The notes beneath the pieces are model-generated. The model had not been told where the DNA came from. It saw only the letters and a program-made list of their open reading frames with translations, and did no database searches. 32,156 nucleotides of DNA from Cyclobacteriaceae bacterium (GTDB lineage Bacteria; Bacteroidota; Bacteroidia; Cytophagales; Cyclobacteriaceae), in the NCBI GenBank assembly GCA_947457095.1, contig CANGUK010000014.1, positions 1 to 32,156 of the forward strand. Reading direction: 5' to 3'. The position numbers were made by a program, and so were the translations under genes. Below, one piece after another: positions 14,586 to 22,333 of the stretch (its first letter is position 1; the number at the start of each line of letters is the position of its first letter).

Positions 14586-16010
14586 TTACTTTCTGTAGTC
14601 CAAAGGAGCCTCTCGATTTCCTACCAAGGCTTTGTAAGAAAATCCTTCCCCTCTACGGGTATTGAGTTCCTGCAAGGCTTGGCCAGTAACTGCTGGATTC
14701 GTAAAAATATCCATAGCCGTCAAAGTCAAAGTTTTGGCTGCTACCATCATGCCTTTTTGGCCAATACTCATGCCACCAGCGGCTACTGCCTGCCAAGTGT
14801 GGGCAGAGGTGCCAGGCACCCAAGTGGCCGTACCCAAGCCTACAGTAGGTACTAGCCAACTGATATCGCCCACGTCTGTGGATCCTCCTCCGCCTTCTTC
14901 ACTCACTACAAAGGGAGCGATTTTGGTGGCATCTTCTGGACTAGCTTTTACACCTTCGGGATAAGTTTTGATAATTTCTTCAGCAAATTTTTTCTCCTCA
15001 GGGGAATAGGTCACTCCACCAATTTTCTCAAGGTTCTTGTGCATGATTCGCGCAAGGGTCTCGTTTGGCAAGAGGTTGTACACCCCATTGATTACTTCGT
15101 ACTCCATGCGCGTTTGAGTTCCTAAGGCTGCACCTTCGGCTGCCTTGACCATGCGGTCAAAAATCTGTTGTACCACCAAGGCATCTGGGTGACGTACGTA
15201 GTGGTAGGATTCAGCAAATGCCGGCACCACGTTAGGCGCTTCTCCACCTCTTGTGATCACGTAGTGCATGCGCGTTTGCATCGGCACGTGCTCTCGCATC
15301 AAGTTGACCATAAAGTTCATTGCCTCTACCGCATCCAAGGCAGACTTGCCTCGCTCTGGGGCTGCTGCCGCGTGGGAAGCCTCTCCATAAAATCGAAACT
15401 TGGTTGAGATATTGGCTAGAGAGGAGGTCGCTCCAGCTGCATTTTGGGAGCTAGGGTGCCAGTGAAGCATGGCATCCACATCTTGGATCAAGCCAGCGCG
15501 CGCCATGTATACCTTGCCTCCACCCCCTTCTTCGGCTGGAGTTCCATACACCCGCACGGTACCTTTGATCTTATTTGCTTTCATCCAATCCATCACCGAA
15601 ATCCCCGCCGCTACAGATGCAGCCCCAAACAGGTGGTGTCCGCAAGCATGGCCTGCACCACCCACCACTACGGGTTTACGGAAAGATACTGCCTCTTGTG
15701 ACACTCCTGGGAGCGCATCAAATTCAGCCATGATTCCGATCACTGGTTTGCCCGATCCATACTCTGCCACAAAGGCCGTAGGGATATTTGCTACTCCAGC
15801 GGTAACTTTGAAACCTGCATCGGAGAGTGTTTTTTGAAGCAATTGGGAAGAGTTTTTCTCGAGGTAGCCCAGTTCTGGATTACTCCAGATTTGACGGGCC
15901 AGGTCTCCATAGAAATCAGCCTTTGCATCCAACTTGGAAAGGATTTCCTTTTCTTGCGCGAAGACGCTGAATACAGGAAAGAGGAAAATGAGTACGAGTA
16001 AATTTTTCAT
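14586..16010 (-). CDS. Secreted M20-family amidohydrolase (AbgB/aminoacylase-like)
   Basis: The 474-residue enzyme has a signal peptide (MKNLLVLIFLFPVFSVFAQ) and an M20 amidohydrolase fold. Likely metal ligands are His121, Cys123 and His125 in GHACGHHLFGAA, Glu160-Glu161 in PAEEGGGGK, His183 and His185 in MLHWHP, and a C-terminal His near 404 in GTSAHTWQ. A dimerisation lid (about 205-325) is recognisable from YGEASHAAAAPERGKSALDAV. The Cys-containing GHACGH motif and the AMNFMVNLMREHV segment fit the aminobenzoyl-glutamate hydrolase/aminoacylase branch, which cleaves N-acyl or aryl amides of amino acids. The signal peptide makes it periplasmic, unlike cytosolic AbgB. It is a single-gene unit ended by a strong terminator. 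Substrate unknown. Confidence 0.9.
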   Translation of the reverse strand: MKNLLVLIFLFPVFSVFAQEKEILSKLDAKADFYGDLARQIWSNPELGYLEKNSSQLLQKTLSDAGFKVTAGVANIPTAFVAEYGSGKPVIGIMAEFDALPGVSQEAVSFRKPVVVGGAGHACGHHLFGAASVAAGISVMDWMKANKIKGTVRVYGTPAEEGGGGKVYMARAGLIQDVDAMLHWHPSSQNAAGATSSLANISTKFRFYGEASHAAAAPERGKSALDAVEAMNFMVNLMREHVPMQTRMHYVITRGGEAPNVVPAFAESYHYVRHPDALVVQQIFDRMVKAAEGAALGTQTRMEYEVINGVYNLLPNETLARIMHKNLEKIGGVTYSPEEKKFAEEIIKTYPEGVKASPEDATKIAPFVVSEEGGGGSTDVGDISWLVPTVGLGTATWVPGTSAHTWQAVAAGGMSIGQKGMMVAAKTLTLTAMDIFTNPAVTGQALQELNTRRGEGFSYKALVGNREAPLDYRK

Positions 16011-16129
16011 AAGTAGTCTCTTTAATCGCCCTGAAAATAGAAATGTTTTTCCAGCAATTGCATTTTTTGTGATTAATGGACTTTCTTTTTTCTAGATCAA
16101 TACCTTCAGCCTTTGGCAAAAAACCTTGT

Positions 16130-16199
16130 TGTGACTCCTGTCACCAAATTAGACTTTAACCAGTCCTATATTACAATATATTTGGCAAGGTATTGCCAA
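16130..16199 (+). promoter_or_regulatory. Promoter and operators of the metallophosphoesterase gene
   Basis: TATATTTG (16177-16184) matches the Bacteroidota -7 consensus TAnnTTTG exactly. TTTA (16155-16158) lies 18 nt upstream as a near-consensus -33. TTGGCAA-GGTA-TTGCCAA (16182-16199) is a perfect 7-4-7 inverted repeat that overlaps the -7 and the expected start point, an ideal repressor position. TGTGA-N6-TCACC (16130-16145) is one base from the CRP/FNR-type box TGTGA-N6-TCACA, just upstream of -33. A further TTGGCAA lies at 16113-16119. The patterns are seen directly; the regulator identities are inference. Confidence 0.65.
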
Positions 16200-16225
16200 G
16201 AAAAAAGGTCCTTAACCTACCCAAA

Positions 16226-17902
16226 ATGCCCATGAAATCCTCTCGGAGAAAATTTATCGCTCAATTGGGAGCCCTTGGTGCTACCACGGGTTTGGCTAGT
16301 ATCGCTACCGCTAGTTCAAAGTCAACTACTCCCAAAGTAGCACCAACCTCATTTACACTCAATATCCTGCAAACCACCGATGTGCATTGCCAAATCCATG
16401 CACATGACGAGTTGTTTTGGGAAAATGGGAAGGCTGTTTACAGAAAAACAGGAGGTTATGCTCACCTGAAAACTTTTTTGGATACCCACCGAAAGAAAAT
16501 GGAGCACAGCTACTTGATCGATACGGGAGACATGTTTCAAGGGTCAGAACTATCCGTCAAAACTACCGGGGAGGCCATGATACCCATCCTTAATGCCTTG
16601 GATTACGACCTTTATCTTCCTGGCAACTGGGAAGTGATCTACTACAAAAAATCCATGCAGCATCTGCTGGGCTCGCTTACTGCACCCAAGGTATGTGCCA
16701 ATATGTACCACGACCTGGGTGAAGGAAAAAAAGGAGAACTCATCTTCCCTCCCTATTCCATCTGGACCGTGAATGGCGTGAAGATTGCCTTTTTGGGCTA
16801 TACCGACCATCTGGTACCTTTACGTCAATCGCCCAACTACAGTAAAGGAATCATCTACACCAAGCCAGAAGACAACTTGGCGCATTACGTGGATGTCTTG
16901 AGAAATCAAGAAAAATGTGCGTTTGTGGCAATCGTTGCCCATTTGGGCCTTTCACAACAAATTCATTTGGCAAACCATCCTGCCTGCGAAGGTGTGGATT
17001 ATATTCTAGGAGGTGATACCCACGAACGCGTTCGAAAGCCAATTCAGGCTAAGTACGCAAAAGTGGTAGAGCCCGGGGCTTTTGGGTCGTTTGTGGGCAA
17101 CCTAGAACTGCAAATAGAAAATGGAAAAGTCGTGAGCGACCGCTACGAACTCTTGGAGGTAGACTCAAGCAAATACCCGGCTTCCAAGGAGATGGATAAA
17201 CTGATTGCAAGCCACGAAGGTCCTTATCTAAAGGACATCCAAGAAGTGGTGGGCTATTCCACCCTTCCTCTCTATCGCTATTTTGTCATTGAAAATACCA
17301 TTGACACCCTGATTCTAGACGCAATCAATTGGCAGGTAACAGATGTGGATATTGTACTTTCCAATGGATTCCGCTTTTGCCCACCACGAGCCACGGCAGA
17401 TCAAACCGGAAATATCCCCATTACCAATGGATTTATTTTTGATATGCTTCCGGTAGACAGCACCATCCGAACAGGCAAGGTGACTGGCAAGCAAATCAAA
17501 GACTGGCTAGAAAAGGAACTCAACAATGTCTTTGCGGCGGATGCCTCCAAGCGTTTTGGCGGCTGGGTGATCAAATTCAAAGGGATGGAGGTAAAATTCA
17601 ATGCCTTTGGAGAGGAAGGAAAGCGAGTTCAATCTGCTGTAGTCCATGGCATACCTTTAGATTTTGAACGAGTTTATAAAATATGCGCTTGCGAGCGGGA
17701 CGGGGATCCTGACGACATGCTGTGCAGATTTAGAGGAGTTCAAGAAACAGAAAACACACCCTATTCTTTGCATCAAGCAGTGAAAGGCTATTTGAAGGAA
17801 CACTCCCCTGTTACGCCAACGCCACCTCAATCTGCGATAGCCTTGGATGTGCCTGCTACCTTGCTTACCCAAGTGAGTGGAGTAGATTATGAGTTTAGGT
17901 AG
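16226..17902 (+). CDS. Tat-exported 5'-nucleotidase-family metallophosphoesterase with altered active site
   Basis: This 558-residue protein has a twin-arginine signal (SSRRKFIAQLGALGATTG), a metallophosphoesterase domain (about 40-290) and a 5'-nucleotidase C-terminal domain (about 340-520). Metal motifs are Asp52/His54 (TTDVHC), Asp102 (DTGDMF), Asn134 (LPGNWE), His239 (VAHLG) and His266 (GGDTHE). The usual GNHE-F-D reads GNWEVI, so both members of the UshA-type catalytic His/Asp dyad are replaced, and the usual GGHTH reads GGDTH. SoxB thiosulfohydrolases also lack that His, so a nucleotide substrate should not be assumed. Two ATGs (16226, 16232) fit equally well; an upstream TTG frame is unlikely because it lies inside the operator. 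The gene is divergent from the M20 gene. Confidence 0.87.
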   Translation: MPMKSSRRKFIAQLGALGATTGLASIATASSKSTTPKVAPTSFTLNILQTTDVHCQIHAHDELFWENGKAVYRKTGGYAHLKTFLDTHRKKMEHSYLIDTGDMFQGSELSVKTTGEAMIPILNALDYDLYLPGNWEVIYYKKSMQHLLGSLTAPKVCANMYHDLGEGKKGELIFPPYSIWTVNGVKIAFLGYTDHLVPLRQSPNYSKGIIYTKPEDNLAHYVDVLRNQEKCAFVAIVAHLGLSQQIHLANHPACEGVDYILGGDTHERVRKPIQAKYAKVVEPGAFGSFVGNLELQIENGKVVSDRYELLEVDSSKYPASKEMDKLIASHEGPYLKDIQEVVGYSTLPLYRYFVIENTIDTLILDAINWQVTDVDIVLSNGFRFCPPRATADQTGNIPITNGFIFDMLPVDSTIRTGKVTGKQIKDWLEKELNNVFAADASKRFGGWVIKFKGMEVKFNAFGEEGKRVQSAVVHGIPLDFERVYKICACERDGDPDDMLCRFRGVQETENTPYSLHQAVKGYLKEHSPVTPTPPQSAIALDVPATLLTQVSGVDYEFR

Positions 17903-17923
17903 GAAATCGCGCTTCAAACTAGG

Positions 17924-17949
17924 AAAGCCGGCTGATAGCCGGTTTTTTT
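17924..17949 (+). terminator. Terminator after the metallophosphoesterase gene
   Basis: CCGGCT (17928-17933) pairs with AGCCGG (17937-17942) across a 3-nt loop, extended by a G.T pair and A-T pairs, then seven T residues (17943-17949). It lies about 22 nt past the stop codon. Confidence 0.88.
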
Positions 17950-18075
17950 ATGCCTAAAAACCTCCCAAAAATAAAAGTCTCCTCTCGCTGCTACCCTAAG
18001 TCATCACAACTGGTTCGTTAAAAGGAAGATTTTCTTCAACTGAAGTAGTAACTTTCATCCAGTTTACTTCACCCC

Positions 18076-20157
18076 ATGAAAAACACAACCCTCCTTTTTC
18101 TGATAGGGATCTTCCTGATCTCCTGCCAGAGAGTTCACCAGCATTCCGGTTGGAATATAAAAAACGTCCAAATTGCTCGCGATGAATTTGGGGTTCCCCA
18201 TATTTTTGGACAATCCGATGCGGATGCCGCCTATGGATTGGCCTGGGCCCATGCCGAGGACGATTTTGAAACGATTCAAAAAACGGTGCTGGCAGGCAAA
18301 GGGCTGGCAGGTAGGTTCTTTGGTGAAGAAGGTGCAGCCATTGATTTTTTTGTTCACCTCTTGGATACCAAAGAAATTGCCAAGTCCAAGTATGAATCGA
18401 GCTTTTCTCCCGAATTCAAAAAAGTATTGGAAGGCTATGCTTCGGGATTGAATGACTATGCTTTTCACCACCCGGAGGAACTACTCTATGCACCTGCATT
18501 TCCAATTACCCCAGAAGAAATCAGTTCCGCCTACATACTTTCTCTAGCGCAAATGGCGGGGGCGGACCGAGCAGTACAAGCCATCTTCAAGGGTACCGTG
18601 CCCAAAATCGCCGAAGATTCCCTACCCAAAGGTTCCAATGCCATTGCCATCCACCCCTCACGCACCGATTCTGGAGAAGCATTTCTAGCCATCAACTCCC
18701 ACCAGCCCTTGGAGGGCCCAGTGGCTTGGTATGAGGCACATATCCATTCGGAAGAAGGCTGGAATGCGCTTGGAGGACTTTTTCCCGGAGGGGCAATGAT
18801 CTTCCATGGGGTCAACGAGCACTTGGGCTGGGCCCATACGGTCAACTCCCCCGACTTGCTGGACTTGTACCAACTTGATGTAGATCCCGAGGATCCTTCA
18901 CGCTATCAAGTCGACGGAAAATGGCTGACGCTGGAAGAAAAAACCATCTGGCTGAAAGTTAAACTCTGGGAATGGATCACCATTCCGGTACCGCAAACCG
19001 TCTGGAAATCAATCTATGGCCCTACGCTAGTGACTGAAAAAGGTGCATTCGCGATCCGCATGGGCGCTTTGGATCGAATTGGGGCTCCGGAGCAGTGGTG
19101 GCGCATGAACAAGGCCAGCAACTTCAAAGAATGGAAGTCTGCGATGTCCACCTTGCAGCTTCCCAACTTCAATACGGTCTATGCCGACCGCTACGACACC
19201 ATCTATTATGTAAGCAATGCCCTTTTGCCCAAGCGCGTGCCCGGAATAGACCATAGCGAAACGGTACCAGGAAATCGTTCGGCAGTGGCATGGAATGACT
19301 ACCATTCCTTTGAGGAGCTCCCGCAGCAGCTCAACCCTGTCACGGGATACCTTTACAATACCAACCATTCCCCATTCAAGGCAGGAGACCTTGCGGATAC
19401 GGTTTCAGCAGCTGCTCACCCAGAGGAAATGGGCTTCGACCTTCGGGACAACAATCGATCCGTGCGCTTCCGGGAATTGATGCCAGCAACAGGTAAAATC
19501 TCCTGGCAGCAATTCAATCAAATCAAGTTTGACCAAACACTTCCCAAGGATTTGGCTTTCCGAACCAATTTACAGTCCCTTTTTACCCTAAATCCAGATA
19601 CGTATCCAGAACTGAAGGCACAAATTAATGCGCTCGCCACTTGGAATAAGGAAGCCGATGTCAACAGTGAGGGAGCTGCCTTGTTTGCATTTATTTATTA
19701 CTACTGGTGGGAGGAGTTTACCAAGACAGGGAGATCCATCGATACCGTGATTACAGAAAAGGAAGCGATTCAAAGTTTGCAGGCTGCCAAAACCCACTTC
19801 CAAACCCACTTTGGAAAAGAACTGGTTGCACTCGGAGAATACCAGAAGCTCGTTCGGGGAGATAAAGTTCTCCCACTCTGGGGCATTGACGATGTGCTGA
19901 CCACCATACGCTCTACGGCTTGGGAAAAAGGAATGCGAAAGGCTGCCCAAGGTGAATCCTACATTTTGATGGCCCGCTTTGGAAAAGGACTTCCCGTATT
20001 GGAAAGCATCAATGTATATGGAGCGAGTAATCGTCCTGAGTCCCCACACTATGCCGACCAAATGGAGCGCTTTGTAGCACGTAAACTCAAACCGATGACC
20101 CTGGACAAGAAAACTGTGCTTCAAAACGCGAAGCGAGTTTATCACCCTGGGAACTAA
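18076..20157 (+). CDS. Penicillin acylase-family lipoprotein (Ntn-hydrolase)
   Basis: The 693-residue precursor has a lipoprotein signal with lipobox LISC (Cys17). It then follows the penicillin-acylase pattern: VQIARDEFGVPHIFG, GLAWAHAEDDFETIQ (alpha chain), a linker, and the beta chain beginning at Ser187 in LPKGSNAIAI. That Ser would be the autocatalytically exposed nucleophile. INSHQPLEGP and FHGVNEHLGWAHTVN follow, as in the family. Relatives hydrolyse beta-lactam side chains, acyl-homoserine lactones or other N-acyl compounds. It should act as a surface- or periplasm-facing lipoprotein heterodimer. A TAACTTTC sequence (18049-18056) could be its -7. It stands between two unrelated plus-strand genes. 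The acyl substrate, including any quorum-quenching role, cannot be told from sequence alone. Confidence 0.92.
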   Translation: MKNTTLLFLIGIFLISCQRVHQHSGWNIKNVQIARDEFGVPHIFGQSDADAAYGLAWAHAEDDFETIQKTVLAGKGLAGRFFGEEGAAIDFFVHLLDTKEIAKSKYESSFSPEFKKVLEGYASGLNDYAFHHPEELLYAPAFPITPEEISSAYILSLAQMAGADRAVQAIFKGTVPKIAEDSLPKGSNAIAIHPSRTDSGEAFLAINSHQPLEGPVAWYEAHIHSEEGWNALGGLFPGGAMIFHGVNEHLGWAHTVNSPDLLDLYQLDVDPEDPSRYQVDGKWLTLEEKTIWLKVKLWEWITIPVPQTVWKSIYGPTLVTEKGAFAIRMGALDRIGAPEQWWRMNKASNFKEWKSAMSTLQLPNFNTVYADRYDTIYYVSNALLPKRVPGIDHSETVPGNRSAVAWNDYHSFEELPQQLNPVTGYLYNTNHSPFKAGDLADTVSAAAHPEEMGFDLRDNNRSVRFRELMPATGKISWQQFNQIKFDQTLPKDLAFRTNLQSLFTLNPDTYPELKAQINALATWNKEADVNSEGAALFAFIYYYWWEEFTKTGRSIDTVITEKEAIQSLQAAKTHFQTHFGKELVALGEYQKLVRGDKVLPLWGIDDVLTTIRSTAWEKGMRKAAQGESYILMARFGKGLPVLESINVYGASNRPESPHYADQMERFVARKLKPMTLDKKTVLQNAKRVYHPGN

Positions 20158-20200
20158 GCGCAGTACGCTAGTTGATCCTCAACCATTCTTCCAAAATCGA

Positions 20201-20257
20201 TTTGCAAAAGAGGGTCCTTTTCGTAAATTCATAGGTACCAAACTAACGGATACCTAT
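20201..20257 (+). promoter_or_regulatory. Promoter and leader inverted repeat of the Gfo/Idh/MocA gene
   Basis: TTTG (20201-20204), exactly 19 nt, then TAAATTCA (20224-20231) fits the Bacteroidota promoter pattern with mismatches only in the last bases of the -7. ATAGGTA (20231-20237) is repeated in inverted form as TACCTAT (20251-20257), ending one base before the ATG. A hairpin there would occlude the start codon region, or the repeat could be an operator. Confidence 0.55.
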
Positions 20258-20258
20258 T

Positions 20259-21626
20259 ATGAATGAATTGAATCGGAGAGAATTCCTCAAAGGCTCTAGC
20301 GCCTTACTGACCCTAGCAAGTTTTGGTTTGTTGGGAATGGATTTTAATACCAAGTCAGGTCCCTTGAAAGTAGCCTTGATTGGCGCAGGCTGGTACGGAA
20401 AATCCGATCTATTTCGATTGATTCAGGTAGCCGATGTGGAAGTGGTAGCGCTTTGTGATGTAGACAAAAAAATGTTGACTGCAGCGGGCGAACTCGTGGG
20501 GAAGCGACAAAAATCGAAGAAAGTACCCGAGCTTTTTGAGGATTACCGAGAACTCCTTCAAAGCCATGCCTGCGATTTGGTGTTGATCGGTTCGCCTGAC
20601 CACTGGCATGCCTTGCAAGCCATTGAAGCAATGAAGTCAGGTGCACATGTGTACCTTCAAAAGCCGATTTCAGTGGACGTCATCGAAGGAGAAGCTATCG
20701 TGGCGGCAGCTCGAAAGTACAAGCGCGTTTGCCAGATTGGCACCCAACGAAGAAGCACCCCGCATTTGATTGCAGCGAAAAAGCAAGTGATTGACAGTGG
20801 ACTACTGGGAAAAATCAGTCATGCAGAAGTATGCTGCTATTACCACATGCGTGCCAATGGAAACCCTCCTGAAGAAGCTGTCCCTGACTTTTTCAATTAC
20901 GACTTATGGACAGGCCCTGCCCCGCTACGCCCTTACGATGGCTTACCGCATACCCGATGGTGGAGAACATTTATGGAATATGGCAATGGCATCCCTGGGG
21001 ACATGTGTGTGCACATGCTGGACACGGTACGCTGGATGCTCAAGCTAGGCTGGCCTACGCAAATCACTGCCACAGGTGGGATTTATGTACAGAAAGAAGG
21101 AAAATCCAACATTGCAGACACCCAAACTGCCATCTTTGAATTTCCCGAGCTAAATGTGGTGTGGCAGCACCGGACCTGGGGAAATACGCCCGATCCAGAG
21201 TATCCTTGGGCATTCAAAATTTATGGTGAAAAGGGGATGCTTGCTGGGAGTACCACGAAGGCTGACTTTTATCCTACGGATGCAAAAGCAGAAAAAATCC
21301 ACTTCGACTGTGTCTTTGAGAAGGAGCAGTATCCAGAAGACCTTACCGAAGATCGCATTGAATTGAATGCAGCACCTGCCACTCGCCTACAAATGAAAGA
21401 CTGGCTAGAGGCCATTGACAAAGACAGTTTACCGGTCGCCGATGTGGAAGAAGGGCATATTTCCACCGCAGCCTGCATTTTGGCAAATATTTCCATGGAA
21501 CTTGGTGGGCGCGCGCTGACCTATGACCCGAAAACAAGAACGGTAGTTAACGATGCAGAGGCCACTGCTAAACTACGCCGTCCTTACCGAGGTACTTGGA
21601 AGCATCCAGAGCCGGATACGATTTAA
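20259..21626 (+). CDS. Tat-exported Gfo/Idh/MocA-family oxidoreductase
   Basis: This 455-residue protein starts with a twin-arginine signal (NRREFLKGSSALLTLASFG). A Rossmann fold follows (VALIGAGWYG, about 38-47; VVALCDVDKK, about 63-70), then GSPDHWHALQAIEAMKSG and the catalytic-loop motif YLQKP with Lys135, where Gln replaces the Glu of the common EKP. The C-terminal alpha/beta domain contains FMEYGNGIPGDMCVHMLDTVRWML and an EFPELNVVWQHRTWG strand pair. Such exported members usually keep a tightly bound NAD(P) and act on sugars, cyclitols or glycosides in the periplasm; GH109-type enzymes are relatives. It may cooperate with the sugar dehydrogenase operon 6 kb away, but that link is speculative. 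The gene appears monocistronic and converges on the RlpA-like gene. Confidence 0.9.
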   Translation: MNELNRREFLKGSSALLTLASFGLLGMDFNTKSGPLKVALIGAGWYGKSDLFRLIQVADVEVVALCDVDKKMLTAAGELVGKRQKSKKVPELFEDYRELLQSHACDLVLIGSPDHWHALQAIEAMKSGAHVYLQKPISVDVIEGEAIVAAARKYKRVCQIGTQRRSTPHLIAAKKQVIDSGLLGKISHAEVCCYYHMRANGNPPEEAVPDFFNYDLWTGPAPLRPYDGLPHTRWWRTFMEYGNGIPGDMCVHMLDTVRWMLKLGWPTQITATGGIYVQKEGKSNIADTQTAIFEFPELNVVWQHRTWGNTPDPEYPWAFKIYGEKGMLAGSTTKADFYPTDAKAEKIHFDCVFEKEQYPEDLTEDRIELNAAPATRLQMKDWLEAIDKDSLPVADVEEGHISTAACILANISMELGGRALTYDPKTRTVVNDAEATAKLRRPYRGTWKHPEPDTI

Positions 21627-21668
21627 TGTACAGACTTAGGGTTTGAAATTTAATGCGCTTAGAAATCC

Positions 21669-22145
21669 TTACTTATCGAAAAAAATAATCGGTACAGTAA
21701 TGATCGAAAAGTAGCGTCGAAGACGTAGTCCAGGATGTGGTTTGCCTTCGAAGTAATCTACTAGTCTATTCATTTGGTCCACGGTAGTTGCTTCAATTTT
21801 GACCTGAACCAAGCCTTCCCGAATCATGTCCACTTCTTGGGCAGCTAGGTAGGAAAGGTCAATTACACGTTTGGAGCTAGCGGGCAAACGATCGTTGACC
21901 TTTACCACAACTGTCTTCCCGTTTTTTTGGTTGGTCACCCGAAGGGTTGTACCAAAAGGCAAGAGTTTGTGAGCGGCAGTGAGGCTATCTTTGACATATA
22001 CCTCCCCGCTGGCAGTTCGTCTGCCTTGAAATTTTGCTGCATAATAGCTGGCCGTACCCTCTTGAATAAAAAGCGACTCTCCCTGTGCTAGGAGTAGCAG
22101 GGGTGAAAAAAGGAGTATAAAAAGAGCGATTAACTTAAATTTCAC
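21669..22145 (-). CDS. RlpA-like double-psi beta-barrel protein
   Basis: With the GTG start at 22145 the product is 158 residues, with a compact signal peptide (KFKLIALFILLFSPLLLLAQ) and one RlpA double-psi barrel. Visible family features are GTASYYAAKFQGRRTASGE, LPFGTTLRVTN and VVVKVNDRLP, followed by IDLSYLAAQEVDM. RlpA proteins cleave or bind glycan strands of denuded septal peptidoglycan. No SPOR domain follows, so this is the short form. There is no ATG in the region; the open frame extends to a TTG at 22190 that would give an odd 15-residue extension before the signal. It ends 42 nt from the convergent Gfo/Idh/MocA gene with no clear terminator between them. Confidence 0.85.
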   Translation of the reverse strand: MKFKLIALFILLFSPLLLLAQGESLFIQEGTASYYAAKFQGRRTASGEVYVKDSLTAAHKLLPFGTTLRVTNQKNGKTVVVKVNDRLPASSKRVIDLSYLAAQEVDMIREGLVQVKIEATTVDQMNRLVDYFEGKPHPGLRLRRYFSIITVPIIFFDK

Positions 22146-22271
22146 GACCGAATCTACAATTTCAATCCAACTAACCAATAAAGATGCCAATTTCTGTCAA
22201 AGTCATTCCGCCTGCTTGTAGGGCATCTTACCTTCTTCTATCTTAGGGAGAATTAAACTGTTTTAACTTAA

Positions 22272-22285
22272 GAAAGCCGGCTTTC
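22272..22285. promoter_or_regulatory. 14-bp perfect palindrome upstream of sbcD
   Basis: GAAAGCCGGCTTTC is a gapless palindrome between the divergent RlpA-like and sbcD genes. It ends 48 nt before the sbcD ATG and 17 nt upstream of TAAATTTT (22303-22310), a possible -7. It occupies the -33 position, as an operator would. Confidence 0.45.
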
Positions 22286-22333
22286 CCCACCGACTACACT
22301 CTTAAATTTTAGATTAGACCAAGCACCATTCGA

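Noticed and set aside
16193-16225. TTG start for the metallophosphoesterase
   Set aside because: It lies within the inverted repeat at the probable transcription start, and the Tat signal begins properly at the later ATGs.
17923-17933. GAAAGCCGGCT shared between the 17924 terminator and the sbcD palindrome
   Set aside because: Only 11 bases are shared and the contexts differ (terminator versus promoter region); coincidence is the simpler explanation.
19588-20145. 185-codon minus-strand ORF opposite the penicillin acylase gene
   Set aside because: No domain pattern and complete overlap with the acylase beta chain.
22146-22190. TTG start adding 15 residues to the RlpA-like protein
   Set aside because: It would place a charged, non-signal-like stretch before a complete signal peptide; the GTG at 22145 gives a normal one.
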